Positions 1-8,204 of a stretch of DNA of 36,598 bases are shown here, one piece after another. How positions within the stretch are numbered: the first letter of the stretch is position 1; each line of letters begins with the position of its first letter. The stretch is from an uncultured Bacteroidales bacterium (GTDB lineage Bacteria; Bacteroidota; Bacteroidia; Bacteroidales; F082), in NCBI GenBank assembly GCA_947307415.1, contig CAMZJA010000019.1, positions 1-36,598 on the forward strand, given 5' to 3'. The notes beneath the pieces were generated by a model. That model was not told the DNA's origin. It did no database searches and saw nothing but the letters and a program-made list of their open reading frames with translations. Both the position numbers and the translations under genes were made by a program.

Positions 1-32
1 CCAACGGTTTTAATGAATTTAGAAGGATTTTG

Positions 33-1778
33 ATGGGCACGTTGTTAAAAATTGAGAATCTGCATGTTTCTTTCCTTCGCGACGGCGAATGGAACGAATC
101 GGTGCATGGTGTCAGTTTTGAGGTGCCGCGCGGCAAAACCCTTGGAATCGTTGGCGAATCGGGTTCTGGAAAGTCGGTGAGCAACCTCGCGGTGATGCGG
201 CTGTTGAACGAGAAACAATCGAGAATCACAGCCGACGAAATCACCCTCGACGGGAAAGATATACTGCATCTTTCGGAAAACGAGATGCACGACATCCGTG
301 GCAAGCGCATTGCCATGATATTCCAGGAGCCGATGACGTCGTTGAACCCTGTGTTTCAGTGCGGTTTTCAGGTGACAGAGGCGATTTTGGCTCATGAAGA
401 TGTTACCGAGGATGCGGCCAAGGAACGCGTCATATCCCTCTTCAAAAAAGTGATGCTGCCACGCCCCGAGGCCATCTACAAGAGCTATCCTCACGAGCTC
501 TCCGGTGGCCAAAAACAGCGCGTGATGATAGCCATGGCACTGGCCTGCAACCCCGAGCTGCTCATCGCAGATGAGCCAACTACCGCTTTGGATGTTACTG
601 TTCAGAAAGAGATCCTGAAATTGCTGAAGCATCTTCAAAAAGGCGCATCCGAGTGCTCAGAGGCATCTGAGTGCTTCGTGAACTCTCAAATGTCGATGAT
701 TTTTATCTCGCATGATTTGGGCGTCGTCTCCGAAGTCTCCGATTACATCCTCGTCATGCACGATGGCCGCGTTGTCGAATACGGCGAAGCCCAAGAAATT
801 CTCAACAATCCTCAAGACCCTTACACAAAAGGCCTTCTCGCATGCCGTCCTCCGATGGATTATCGCCTGAAACGCCTTCCAATAGTGAAAGAGTTCCTCG
901 ATGGCACCTGGAAAGAAGATACTGATTTCAAACAGCAACTTATTGTCACTCAAGAGGAAAGAAATAAACATCTCGAACAATTATATTCGCAAGAACCGAT
1001 TTTGAAGGTTGAACATCTGAAGACTTGGTTCCCGCTGAAAAAAGGTGTCTTCAACCGTGTTTACGATCACGTGAAAGCCGTCGACGACGTGAGTTTTGAG
1101 GTCTATCCTGGCGAAACACTCGGTTTGGTGGGTGAATCCGGTTGCGGAAAAACGACCCTCGGTCGCTCAATTTTACGTCTTGTTGAACCTTCCGAAGGTA
1201 AAATCATCTTCGACGGCAAAGATGTTATGTCGCTGAGCGGCAACGATTTGCGTGAATATCGCAAACATGCTCAGATTGTGTTCCAGGATCCGTATTCGTC
1301 GCTGAACCCGAAGATGCGCATCGGCGACGCGATAGCGGAGCCGATGTTGGTGCATGGACTCGAACATGACGCGAAAAAACGTCGCGACAAAGTGTGTGAG
1401 CTGCTCACCGAGGTTGGACTGCAACCTGAACATTATCAGCGTTATCCGCATGAGTTCTCTGGCGGTCAGCGACAAAGAATCTGCATCGCAAGGGCGCTTG
1501 CTGTGCATCCGAAACTGATAATCTGCGATGAGTCAGTGTCGGCTCTCGATGTCTCAGTGCAGGCGCAGGTTTTGAACTTGCTAAACCGCCTCAAAAAAGA
1601 CTTCGGCTTCACCTATATCTTTATCTCTCATGACCTTAGCGTCGTCCGCTTCATGTCCGACCGCATCCTCGTGATGTACAACGGCCGTCCGGTGGAACTC
1701 GGTGACGCCGATGAGATTTTCAATAACCCGAAAAACGAATACACAAAGAAGTTAGTAAACGCAATTCCCAAAATATGA
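33..1778 (+). CDS. Fused oligopeptide/dipeptide ABC transporter ATP-binding protein (DppD-DppF type)
   Basis: Two ABC ATPase domains in one 581-residue chain, which would energise import of di/oligopeptides through a permease not present here. Domain 1 has Walker A GESGSGKS at about 41-48, signature LSGGQKQR and Walker B LLIADEP. Domain 2 repeats the set ([24 protein letters not shown]). The oligopeptide C-terminal extension follows both domains (PYTKGLL; EYTKKLV). The fused arrangement is known from YejF/GsiA-like proteins. I chose ATG at 33 over the in-frame TTG at 30; it overlaps a TGA (31-33) that may end an upstream permease gene. Oddity: an 18-bp tandem duplication at 645-680 adds [12 protein letters not shown] between Walker B and the H-loop of domain 1. 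The stop overlaps the next start by ATGA, implying translational coupling. Family assignment is firm; the substrate is inferred. Confidence 0.93.
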   Translation: MGTLLKIENLHVSFLRDGEWNESVHGVSFEVPRGKTLGIVGESGSGKSVSNLAVMRLLNEKQSRITADEITLDGKDILHLSENEMHDIRGKRIAMIFQEPMTSLNPVFQCGFQVTEAILAHEDVTEDAAKERVISLFKKVMLPRPEAIYKSYPHELSGGQKQRVMIAMALACNPELLIADEPTTALDVTVQKEILKLLKHLQKGASECSEASECFVNSQMSMIFISHDLGVVSEVSDYILVMHDGRVVEYGEAQEILNNPQDPYTKGLLACRPPMDYRLKRLPIVKEFLDGTWKEDTDFKQQLIVTQEERNKHLEQLYSQEPILKVEHLKTWFPLKKGVFNRVYDHVKAVDDVSFEVYPGETLGLVGESGCGKTTLGRSILRLVEPSEGKIIFDGKDVMSLSGNDLREYRKHAQIVFQDPYSSLNPKMRIGDAIAEPMLVHGLEHDAKKRRDKVCELLTEVGLQPEHYQRYPHEFSGGQRQRICIARALAVHPKLIICDESVSALDVSVQAQVLNLLNRLKKDFGFTYIFISHDLSVVRFMSDRILVMYNGRPVELGDADEIFNNPKNEYTKKLVNAIPKI

Positions 1779-2983
1779 AAACAATAAAAGAAATCTACAG
1801 AATAGGCCACGGTCCATCTTCAAGCCACACCATGGCTCCTCGCTTCGCTGCTGAGCAGTTCCTCGAGCGTCATCCTGATGCAGTGGCGTTTGAGGTCACG
1901 CTTTACGGAAGCCTCGCCGCTACTGGCAAAGGTCACTTCACCGACGTCGCCATCCTCGAAGTGCTTCAGCCTCATGCCAAGGTCAATATCGTGTGGCAGC
2001 CGAAAATATTCTTGCCATATCATCCTAATGGCATGACATTCAAGGCTTTTGATGCAAATGGCAGAGTCCTTGAAGAATGGACTGTTTACAGCGTTGGCGG
2101 CGGTGCTCTCGAAGAGGAAGGGAAGTCTTCGATTATCCCCGACATCTATCCACTGACGAAGATGACCGACATCATGAAATGGTGCGAGGAATCGGGCAAG
2201 ACTTATTGGGAATACGTTCTTGAGACCGAACACGACGACACTCTGATTCCGCATATTAAAGATGTTTGGAACACCATGAAAGAGGCTGTTGAGCGTGGTC
2301 TCCGCACCGAAGGCCGACTGCCTGGACCGCTCAATCTGCCAAGAAAAGCTGCACAATACAACATCAAGGCAATGGGATACCAGCACACTCTGCGCAGTCG
2401 TGGACTGGTGTTCTCATACGCCCTCGCTGTCGCTGAGGAAAATGCCTCGGGCGGACTCATCGTCACTGCGCCTACCTGCGGCTCGAGCGGAGTGCTTCCT
2501 TCAGTGTTGTATCATCTCGCAAAGAACTACGAGTTCGACGATGTCCGCATCTATCGTGCCTTGATAACCGCTGGTCTTATTGGCGATATCGTGAAGACTA
2601 ACGCCTCCATATCGGGTGCCGAAGTGGGGTGCCAAGGTGAGGTGGGAGTGGCGTGTGCTATGGCTGCCGGTGCTGCCTGTCAGCTCTTTGGTGGCAGCGT
2701 CGCCCAAATCGAATATGCCTGCGAGATGGCTCTCGAGCATCACCTCGGCATGACATGTGACCCTGTCTGCGGACTGGTCCAGATTCCATGCATCGAACGT
2801 AACGCCTTCGCCGCCGCCCGCGCCCTCGACGCCAACATCTACTCGACATTCACCGATGGCCGCCACCGCGTCTCCTTCGATAAAGTGGTCGCCACCATGA
2901 ACAAAACCGGTCGCGACATCCCTTATCTCTATCGCGAAACCTCCGAAGGAGGCCTCGCCGAAGATTACAAACAAATGGAATAG
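1775..2983 (+). CDS. sdaA: L-serine ammonia-lyase, iron-sulfur dependent, single chain
   Basis: Deaminates L-serine to pyruvate and ammonia in the cytoplasm using a [4Fe-4S] cluster. The 402-residue protein joins the beta domain (GPSSSHTMAP near 13-22) to the catalytic alpha domain (APTCGSSGVLP near 232-242). Cluster cysteines are probably C286 (GCQGE), C328 (TCDP) and C339 (IPCIERN): their spacing of 42 and 11 residues equals that described for the Legionella enzyme (343, 385, 396). The start overlaps the peptide-transporter ATPase by four bases, so peptide uptake and serine breakdown appear co-expressed. The TAG stop runs directly into a heptad repeat array. No PLP-lysine motif is needed or seen. 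Confidence 0.94.
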   Translation: MKTIKEIYRIGHGPSSSHTMAPRFAAEQFLERHPDAVAFEVTLYGSLAATGKGHFTDVAILEVLQPHAKVNIVWQPKIFLPYHPNGMTFKAFDANGRVLEEWTVYSVGGGALEEEGKSSIIPDIYPLTKMTDIMKWCEESGKTYWEYVLETEHDDTLIPHIKDVWNTMKEAVERGLRTEGRLPGPLNLPRKAAQYNIKAMGYQHTLRSRGLVFSYALAVAEENASGGLIVTAPTCGSSGVLPSVLYHLAKNYEFDDVRIYRALITAGLIGDIVKTNASISGAEVGCQGEVGVACAMAAGAACQLFGGSVAQIEYACEMALEHHLGMTCDPVCGLVQIPCIERNAFAAARALDANIYSTFTDGRHRVSFDKVVATMNKTGRDIPYLYRETSEGGLAEDYKQME

Positions 2984-3014
2984 AGACTTTAGTCTTTAGA
3001 CCTTAGACTTTAGT
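2984..3014. repeat. Heptad array (GTCTAAN family), copy 1
   Basis: About four 7-bp units reading TAGACNT on the plus strand, with one GTC variant. The array begins at the TAG stop of the serine dehydratase gene. Related arrays lie at 4644-4674, 11962-12017, 25757-25784, 35473-35502 and 35520-35551. Confidence 0.85.
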
Positions 3015-3049
3015 GGCTTTGCGCCAAGTTGTCTCAGGTGCGGTGGCCC

Positions 3050-3122
3050 GCGCAAAAATACGGTCCGAGTATATTTTTGCGCTTGATCTTTTCGGTTCCT
3101 TTTCCATCAAGGGAAAAGGAAC
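3050..3122. repeat. Two consecutive perfect hairpins; possible terminator or dispersed element
   Basis: First inverted repeat: GCGCAAAAATA (3050-3060) with TATTTTTGCGC (3072-3082), an 11-bp stem. Second: GTTCCTTTTCC (3095-3105) with GGAAAAGGAAC (3112-3122), an 11-bp stem and 6-nt loop, followed by ACAAAAAA. It lies between the serine dehydratase and the phosphodiesterase genes. The second has no following T-run on the plus strand, so a classical terminator is not assured. It resembles short dispersed palindromes common in this phylum. Confidence 0.7.
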
Positions 3123-3156
3123 AAAAAACCGCCCGTTAGGGCACAAAGAATAAACT

Positions 3157-3729
3157 ATGAAAAGGCTTTTTTTAGCAATACCGATTCAAACAGAAAACAA
3201 CGGCTTTAAGCCATTGCTTGATAGCTTACGCCGTAGCTTATCGCACGAAAAAATGATAAACTGGGTGCGGCCGACAAATATCCATTTAACTTTGAAATTC
3301 ATTGGCGAAACTCCCCCTCAAGACGAGCCGAAAATCATCGATGCCGTCTCGAAAGCCCTTGAGAATCAAAAGAGTTTTACCATGGACTTCAATCGTACCG
3401 GCATCTTCGGTGCACGCTACGCCCCACGAGTCCTTTGGCTCGGAATGCAGCAAACTCCCCAAGAGCTTCTCGACCTCGAAGAATCGGTCTTGACAGCTTT
3501 CGATAGCATCGGTTATCAACGTGATAGACAAAATTTTGTGCCGCATCTCACTTTGGGAAGAATCAAGGATCTCTGCGAAAAGCAATACTTCCAAAAGGTT
3601 GTCCAAGCCATCGAGCAGAAGTCCTACATCCACCAGGAAGTGAAGGAAATAATCTTGTTCCAAAGCATCCTCCGCCCCGATGGAGCGGTTTACAAGATGA
3701 TGAAAAAGTGGGATCTCAAGTTTTATTAA
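3157..3729 (+). CDS. thpR: RNA 2',3'-cyclic phosphodiesterase (LigT/ThpR family)
   Basis: A 190-residue 2H phosphoesterase that opens 2',3'-cyclic phosphate ends on RNA; older names call it 2'-5' RNA ligase. The two catalytic HxTL motifs are present: HLTL at 43-46 (followed by KFIGE) and HLTL at 130-133 (followed by GRI). The spacing and total length match the family. It stands alone between dispersed hairpins upstream and a stem-loop terminator downstream. No TAnnTTTG promoter was found immediately upstream. The cellular substrate is unknown for most bacterial members. Confidence 0.92.
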   Translation: MKRLFLAIPIQTENNGFKPLLDSLRRSLSHEKMINWVRPTNIHLTLKFIGETPPQDEPKIIDAVSKALENQKSFTMDFNRTGIFGARYAPRVLWLGMQQTPQELLDLEESVLTAFDSIGYQRDRQNFVPHLTLGRIKDLCEKQYFQKVVQAIEQKSYIHQEVKEIILFQSILRPDGAVYKMMKKWDLKFY

Positions 3730-3744
3730 TTACTCTCTCCAAAA

Positions 3745-3799
3745 GACTCTCAAAATGCAAATTGCAAGTTTGTTTTGCAAAATGAGAGTCGATTTTTTG
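3745..3799 (+). terminator. Stem-loop with T-run after thpR
   Basis: GACTCTCA (3745-3752) pairs with TGAGAGTC (3783-3790). The interior is partly pairable (ATGCAAA against TTTGCA), and a run of six T follows at 3793-3798. An A-run precedes the stem, so it could also work in reverse. The T-run ends in TTTG, which may double as the -33 element of the next promoter. Confidence 0.6.
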
Positions 3800-3830
3800 T
3801 GCCATCATATCATTATTTTTACTAACTTTG
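3796..3830 (+). promoter_or_regulatory. Bacteroidota-type promoter before the surface-protein fragment
   Basis: TTTG at 3796-3799 and TAACTTTG at 3823-3830 fit the -33/-7 pair, although the spacer (23) is a little longer than the usual 19-21. The ATG lies only 7 nt after the -7 box. Confidence 0.5.
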
Positions 3831-3837
3831 CAGCACA

Positions 3838-4131
3838 ATGAATAACAACACTACGCTCGTACTTGAAGGTACCAATAACGTGACAGGGTTCTATGAGTCA
3901 TATCCGGGAATATATATCGCATCAGGGAAGACATTAATCATTCAGGGAGACGGTACACTTAATGCCAGCAGTAACGATGTAGATGTAGAAGATTACTATG
4001 GAGGAGCAGGTATCGGTGCCGGTGATGTACCCGGTGCAGTCAACAGCATTGGTCTGAACAACAGCACATATAACAGTGGCTCTTGCGGCACGATTACCAT
4101 CGCAGATCCGTCAAAGGTTACGCAGAACTAA
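3838..4131 (+). pseudogene. Fragment of a secreted repeat/adhesin-like surface protein
   Basis: A 97-residue frame with beta-strand-rich sequence (LVLEGTNNV, IASGKTLIIQGDGTLNAS, GGAGIGAG, GSCGTITIAD). This is the pattern of internal segments in large Bacteroidales surface proteins that carry glycine-rich, right-handed repeat modules. It has no signal peptide, no anchor and no C-terminal sorting domain, and an in-frame stop (3823-3825) lies just upstream. It begins directly behind a promoter-like box, so it may be transcribed. I infer a gene remnant left by rearrangement, but a short real protein cannot be excluded. Confidence 0.5.
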
Positions 4132-4195
4132 AAAACAATAGTTTAGGAACAAATACATAAAACAGCCTTCATTTTTGAGTGTCGCCTTTTGTTTT

Positions 4196-4483
4196 TTACA
4201 TCATCGCGGCACACCTTTTTATGATGTTGTTAGCCAGACGAACGCCTTCATCGCAAACGTTTTTGCTCTGGTTGCCGTCATAACCCATGGTGATGTGCAT
4301 GGTGTCATAGCCTGCATTCACAAACTGTAACAGCTTTTTGTCGCGTTGAGCGATGGCTTCCTTGTAATCTTTAATGTCGGGATGAGGTCTCGTTTCGGTG
4401 TCAAGCTCTCCGTTCGTTCTTAATGTCGACTTAGCATTTTCCACGTAACGTTCGGCTTCTTCTATTGGATTTTGTTTCTCCAT
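4196..4483 (-). CDS. Small cytoplasmic protein, DUF5618-like
   Basis: A 95-residue soluble protein with no signal or membrane segment. The N-terminus NPIEEAERYVENAK and the later HPDIKDYKEAIAQRDKKLL and MGYDGNQS remind me of the DUF5618 family of Bacteroidota, whose function is unknown. As I recall it, that family is longer and has a hydrophobic middle region that seems absent here, so this copy may be internally shortened. It is transcribed away from the 4702 gene and has its own -7 box (TAATTTTG, 4528-4521). The family assignment rests on memory of the pattern. Confidence 0.6.
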   Translation of the reverse strand: MEKQNPIEEAERYVENAKSTLRTNGELDTETRPHPDIKDYKEAIAQRDKKLLQFVNAGYDTMHITMGYDGNQSKNVCDEGVRLANNIIKRCAAMM

Positions 4484-4520
4484 ATAATAAGTTTAAAAAG
4501 TTTAATAAATTCTTACGCTG

Positions 4521-4528
4521 CAAAATTA
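4521..4528 (-). promoter_or_regulatory. -7 box for the DUF5618-like gene
   Basis: Minus-strand TAATTTTG followed by C, about 37 nt upstream of the ATG at 4483. No clear -33 TTTG is seen. Confidence 0.5.
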
Positions 4529-4576
4529 TAATTAATTTTTGAAACGGAGAAGCTGTTTTATGTTAATTTTTATTAA

Positions 4577-4603
4577 GATTTCTTGCTTTTTTCGCAAGAA
4601 ATC
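4577..4603. repeat. Perfect 10-bp hairpin in a divergent intergenic region
   Basis: GATTTCTTGC (4577-4586) and GCAAGAAATC (4594-4603) are perfect inverted repeats with a T-rich 7-nt loop. They lie between the divergently transcribed 4196-4483 and 4702-6636 genes, so a normal terminator role is not expected; there is also no T-run on either strand after the stem. Confidence 0.6.
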
Positions 4604-4643
4604 TAAAAAAAATTTTAACAATTCATTTTCTAAAAATAAAAAA

Positions 4644-4674
4644 TCTAAGGTCTAATGTCTAACGTCTAAAGTCT
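4644..4674. repeat. Heptad array (GTCTAAN family), copy 2
   Basis: Four units whose last base is different each time: GTCTAAG, GTCTAAT, GTCTAAC, GTCTAAA. This is the only copy in a 5' region. It ends 6 bases before the -7 box of the 4702 gene and occupies the place where a -33 element would be. Confidence 0.85.
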
Positions 4675-4679
4675 TTTAT

Positions 4680-4687
4680 TATCTTTG
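4680..4687 (+). promoter_or_regulatory. -7 box for the LtaS-like operon
   Basis: TATCTTTG followed by C, 14 nt before the ATG at 4702. No TTTG occurs at -33; that position is filled by heptad repeats. Confidence 0.6.
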
Positions 4688-4701
4688 CAAAAAATTGTGC
4701 G

Positions 4702-6636
4702 ATGTCAAAAAAGTTCGATATCCCCGTAAGCGCCAAGATAATTCTTAAGTTTTATCTTGTCATGATATTGATACCCCTCCTCTACAGGTTAAGCCTGATG
4801 TTTTTCCATCTCGATGAGATTTCTGGCATGGGTTTTTGGACTGCCGCAAAAGCGTATCTCGTTGGTTTACACTTCGATACGGCCACGGCATGCTATGTGT
4901 TGGCATTTCCATTGATAATTTTTGCGATATTCGATTTCATCGGACATAAAAATGTGGTTTTCGAAAAGATAATGACGGTTGTAATGACTGTGTTTCTTAT
5001 AGTTACGACATTCGCATGTGTCTCCGACATCCCATATTACAACCAGTTTGCCGACCACATCAACCTGACCTCGCTCGACTGGTTTAAAGGCGAAAACGGC
5101 TTCTCCGACGTCATGAAAATGATTTTCGGCGACCCGAGCCTGTGGCTGTTTATCATTCCTCTCGTCATACTGATTGTGGCGATTTATCTCATCAGCAAAC
5201 GAATAGTTCGACGCACAAGTGGATGGCAACCAAATGATTACATTGCTAAAGCAGTTTCGACGGTCGTCCTTCTGGTGCTCTGTTTCTTCGGAATGCGCGG
5301 CTACGTTACCCGTGAGCGTCCGATGGGTGTTTACGACGCTTTTTACTGCGAAAACTCATTCCTGAATCAGCTCGGACAGAACCCTACATACACTTTCATC
5401 AACAGCTACCTCACCGATGTCACCCTTATGGACGATGAGCTGGCCGTGGCGAATATGCGCAAATTCCTTGATATTCAAGATGTTGAAGAGTTTGAAAACC
5501 CGCTATCACGTCGCTTTGTCGCCGACTCACAGCCAAACAACTACAACGTGGTGCTTATCATCATGGAGAGCATGAGTGCTGATCTGCTCGAGCGAAACGG
5601 TCATAATCAAGGACTTACGCCGTTCTTGGACAGCCTCATAAACCAAAGTCTTTATTTCGAAAACTGCTTCTCGGCGGGCAAACATACCATCAGCGGCATC
5701 TTCTCGTCGCTTTGCTCCTTTGCCAACACCTTCCAGGATGACCCTACTTATCAGCTCAACCCTGTAAAATCGGAGCCGGTTCTGACTTATAACAATCTGC
5801 CTAAGACATTGAAAGACAATGGTTATCAGACGTTTTTCTTTGTTCCGCACGAGGCTACATGGGAGAAACTCGACGTTTTTCTTCTTAAAAACGGTATCGA
5901 TAAAATCTATAGCAGCATCGACTATTACGGTGCCACCGAGTGCTCAAACTGGGGCGTTAACGACGACTATCTGCTGCAATATGGTGCCAATGCGCTTGAC
6001 AAGTTTGCCGACAAACCATTCTTCGCCACGCTTCTCACCGTCAGCAACCATCAGCCTTATGTAATCCCGAAGAAGTTCAATCGTCGCTCCGATAATGACC
6101 GTGAAGCGATAGTAGAGTTTGCCGATTATGCATTGCAAAATTTCTTCGAAAGAGCTTCAAAATCAGCATGGTACGATAATACAGTGTTTGTTTTGGTGGG
6201 CGACCATGGCAAAGATTATGTGAAGTCGTACACCCCACCTGTCGGCTATTTCCATGTGCCGCTGCTGTTCTATTGTCCTTCGCTGCTGAAGCCTGAGGTA
6301 AACCAGGATTTTGCGTCACAAGTTGATATCTATCCTACCTTGATGGATATCCTGAATATATCTTTTGTTAATAATACCTTGGGAATCAACTTGTTACAAG
6401 ATAAGCGAGAAATGGTGTTCTCGAGCGGCGACACCGAATATTGTGTGTTCGACAACGACTGGTATTTCATCGGAAGTAAAAATAAACCTTCGCAACTGTT
6501 TCATTATCAAGACTTTGACATGAAAAATTATGCCGAAGAGAAGCCTGAGGTGGTCGAGAAGATGAAGACTTACGGCGAGTCGAATTTCCAGTCGTTCAAT
6601 TATATTTATAAGAAACGCCTGCAAGATGTTGAATAA
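4702..6636 (+). CDS. LTA synthase/sulfatase-fold membrane phosphotransferase
   Basis: A 644-residue protein of the alkaline phosphatase superfamily with about five N-terminal membrane spans (roughly 12-33, 62-80, 90-108, 148-165, 183-200) and an extracytoplasmic catalytic domain. Conserved metal and nucleophile positions are visible: E289 in LIIMES, T329 in AGKHTISG as the likely nucleophile, and D501-H502 in LVGDHG. LtaS enzymes move glycerol phosphate from phosphatidylglycerol. In a Gram-negative such as this, the related enzymes usually modify glycans or lipid A, or make osmoregulated glycans. The two downstream glycosyltransferases support a role in envelope glycan decoration. The exact donor and acceptor cannot be read from sequence. 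Confidence 0.85.
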   Translation: MSKKFDIPVSAKIILKFYLVMILIPLLYRLSLMFFHLDEISGMGFWTAAKAYLVGLHFDTATACYVLAFPLIIFAIFDFIGHKNVVFEKIMTVVMTVFLIVTTFACVSDIPYYNQFADHINLTSLDWFKGENGFSDVMKMIFGDPSLWLFIIPLVILIVAIYLISKRIVRRTSGWQPNDYIAKAVSTVVLLVLCFFGMRGYVTRERPMGVYDAFYCENSFLNQLGQNPTYTFINSYLTDVTLMDDELAVANMRKFLDIQDVEEFENPLSRRFVADSQPNNYNVVLIIMESMSADLLERNGHNQGLTPFLDSLINQSLYFENCFSAGKHTISGIFSSLCSFANTFQDDPTYQLNPVKSEPVLTYNNLPKTLKDNGYQTFFFVPHEATWEKLDVFLLKNGIDKIYSSIDYYGATECSNWGVNDDYLLQYGANALDKFADKPFFATLLTVSNHQPYVIPKKFNRRSDNDREAIVEFADYALQNFFERASKSAWYDNTVFVLVGDHGKDYVKSYTPPVGYFHVPLLFYCPSLLKPEVNQDFASQVDIYPTLMDILNISFVNNTLGINLLQDKREMVFSSGDTEYCVFDNDWYFIGSKNKPSQLFHYQDFDMKNYAEEKPEVVEKMKTYGESNFQSFNYIYKKRLQDVE

Positions 6637-6637
6637 C

Positions 6638-7399
6638 ATGAAGTTAACGACCGTCATAATTACTCTCAACGAAGAGCAGAATATCGCAAGATGTCTTGCC
6701 TCGGTGAAGGATTTTTCTGATGAGATAGTTGTAATCGACTCATTATCAACTGATAAGACTGAGGAAATCTGCAGTGAATATGGCGTGCGTTTCGTCAAGC
6801 AGAAATGGCTGGGCTATTCAGCTCAGAAGAATCTCGGCAACGAAATGGCATCAAACGATTGGATTTTCTCAATCGATGCCGACGAAGCTGTTTCCGATGA
6901 GCTTAAAAACTCAATTCTTGAGCTGAAAAATAAAGACATAGACGAAGATAATGTATTCATTGTCAATCGTTTAACTAATTATTGCGGCAAATGGATCCAT
7001 CATTGCGGATGGTATCCCGACAGCCGAATCCGTCTTTGGAACCGCAAGAAAGGCGCTTGGAAGGGCGATATCCACGAAGTGATTGATTTTTATGGAGAAA
7101 CAAAAGAAACCACATTGAACGGCGACTTGCTTCATTATTCGTATAAAAATATCGAAGATCACATCCGAATTGCCAATAAATACACGAGTTTGATAGCGCA
7201 GGAGAAGTTCAAGAAAGGCAAAAAAAGCGGTTTCGTGAAGATGTATCTCTCACCACCGTTCGCCTTCGTCCGCGACTTCATCTTCAAAGGCGGCTTCCTC
7301 GACGGAAAACGTGGCTTCGCGATATGCCGTATCAACGCGTTCTCGACCTATCTGAAATATCTTAAGCTTTGGGAACTTGAAATTGAATCGAAAAAATGA
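6638..7399 (+). CDS. Family 2 glycosyltransferase, WaaE/KdtX-like
   Basis: A 253-residue GT-A enzyme. It has the family 2 start (TVIITLNEEQNIARCL), an SID-like metal motif D80-A81-D82 in FSIDADEA, and the W-rich acceptor region CGWYPDSRIRLWNRKKGAWKGDIHE that is characteristic of the WaaE/KdtX branch adding sugar to the LPS inner core. I prefer ATG 6638, one base after the upstream TAA, over ATG 6626, which would overlap it. The next gene starts inside its stop (ATGA). A role in LPS core or another surface glycan is inferred from family and neighbours. Confidence 0.87.
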   Translation: MKLTTVIITLNEEQNIARCLASVKDFSDEIVVIDSLSTDKTEEICSEYGVRFVKQKWLGYSAQKNLGNEMASNDWIFSIDADEAVSDELKNSILELKNKDIDEDNVFIVNRLTNYCGKWIHHCGWYPDSRIRLWNRKKGAWKGDIHEVIDFYGETKETTLNGDLLHYSYKNIEDHIRIANKYTSLIAQEKFKKGKKSGFVKMYLSPPFAFVRDFIFKGGFLDGKRGFAICRINAFSTYLKYLKLWELEIESKK

Positions 7400-8193
7400 A
7401 AACTACACTGATAGTAACGACATATAATCGTCCGGATGCGCTTGAGGCTGTGCTTAAAAGCATTGAGCGTCAAGTTATTATGCCCGATGAGGTGATTGTT
7501 GCCGACGATGGCTCACGCGATGAGACCCGTCAGCTGGTGGAGCGGTATATTGCTGAGTTTCCGACGAAGCTGGTGCATTGCTGGCACGAAGATAAGGGCT
7601 TCCGCCTCTCGGAAATCAGAAACAAGGCCATCCTCGCCAGCACTGGCGATTATATCATTATGGTGGATGGCGACATGGTGCTACACCGCAATTTCGTCCG
7701 CGACCACATCATGCTGGCTCGCCCGAATCAGTTCATACAAGGCTCTCGAGTGCTGATGTCGCAGCAACTGACCGACGAGTTTTTGCATAAAAACGACAAA
7801 ATCAAGCTGTGTTGGTGCACGAAAGGCATTAAAAACCGCCTGAATGCTATGTCGATAAAAGGCGTAATGCGTTGTGTGTCAAAATATTACGGTCAGAAAG
7901 GCGTCGACGGAGTGCGCGGATGCAATATGTCGTATTGGAAAGCCGACGTAGAGAAGGTGAATGGCTTCAACCAGGAGTTTGTTGGCTGGGGTAGGGAAGA
8001 CAGCGAGTTTGTTGTGCGCATGTTAAACAATGGTTTTCAACGCATTAACGCTAAATTCGGTTGCGTCGGGTTCCATCTGTGGCATCCCGAAAACAAACGC
8101 TCCGATGCCGAACTGAAAGAAAACGACGAACGCCTCGCCCAAGCTATCGCCGACAAAGTTTTGACTTGCGAAAATGGATTAAGAAACATATAA
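7396..8193 (+). CDS. Family 2 glycosyltransferase with galactosyltransferase-type C-terminal domain
   Basis: A 265-residue enzyme. The N-terminal GT-A fold is shown by [17 protein letters not shown] and ADDGSRDET, with a D91-G-D93 metal motif in IIMVDGDMV. The C-terminal segment [21 protein letters not shown] followed by GWGREDSEF is the signature of Glyco_transf_7C-type transferases. It overlaps the preceding glycosyltransferase by four bases, and only 11 bases separate it from pgk. It is predicted to be cytoplasmic or membrane-peripheral. The transferred sugar is unknown, and it probably acts in the same glycan pathway as its neighbours. Confidence 0.86.
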   Translation: MKTTLIVTTYNRPDALEAVLKSIERQVIMPDEVIVADDGSRDETRQLVERYIAEFPTKLVHCWHEDKGFRLSEIRNKAILASTGDYIIMVDGDMVLHRNFVRDHIMLARPNQFIQGSRVLMSQQLTDEFLHKNDKIKLCWCTKGIKNRLNAMSIKGVMRCVSKYYGQKGVDGVRGCNMSYWKADVEKVNGFNQEFVGWGREDSEFVVRMLNNGFQRINAKFGCVGFHLWHPENKRSDAELKENDERLAQAIADKVLTCENGLRNI

Positions 8194-8204
8194 AATCTAA
8201 CATT

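Noticed and set aside
1..33. Possible tail of an upstream gene ending at TGA 31-33 (frame 1)
   Set aside because: Only about ten codons are visible and I recognise no permease C-terminus; the frame of the ATPase is also open to the edge, so neither can be asserted.
2501..2974. 157-residue minus-strand frame opposite the serine dehydratase
   Set aside because: The plus strand carries the conserved Fe-S cysteines; long antisense frames are common in such codon use.
4577..4603. Hairpin before the LtaS-like gene as a terminator
   Set aside because: It lies between divergent genes and lacks a T-run on either strand.
8061..8204. Longer start for phosphoglycerate kinase
   Set aside because: It would run inside the glycosyltransferase gene in another frame and adds a basic tail foreign to Pgk.
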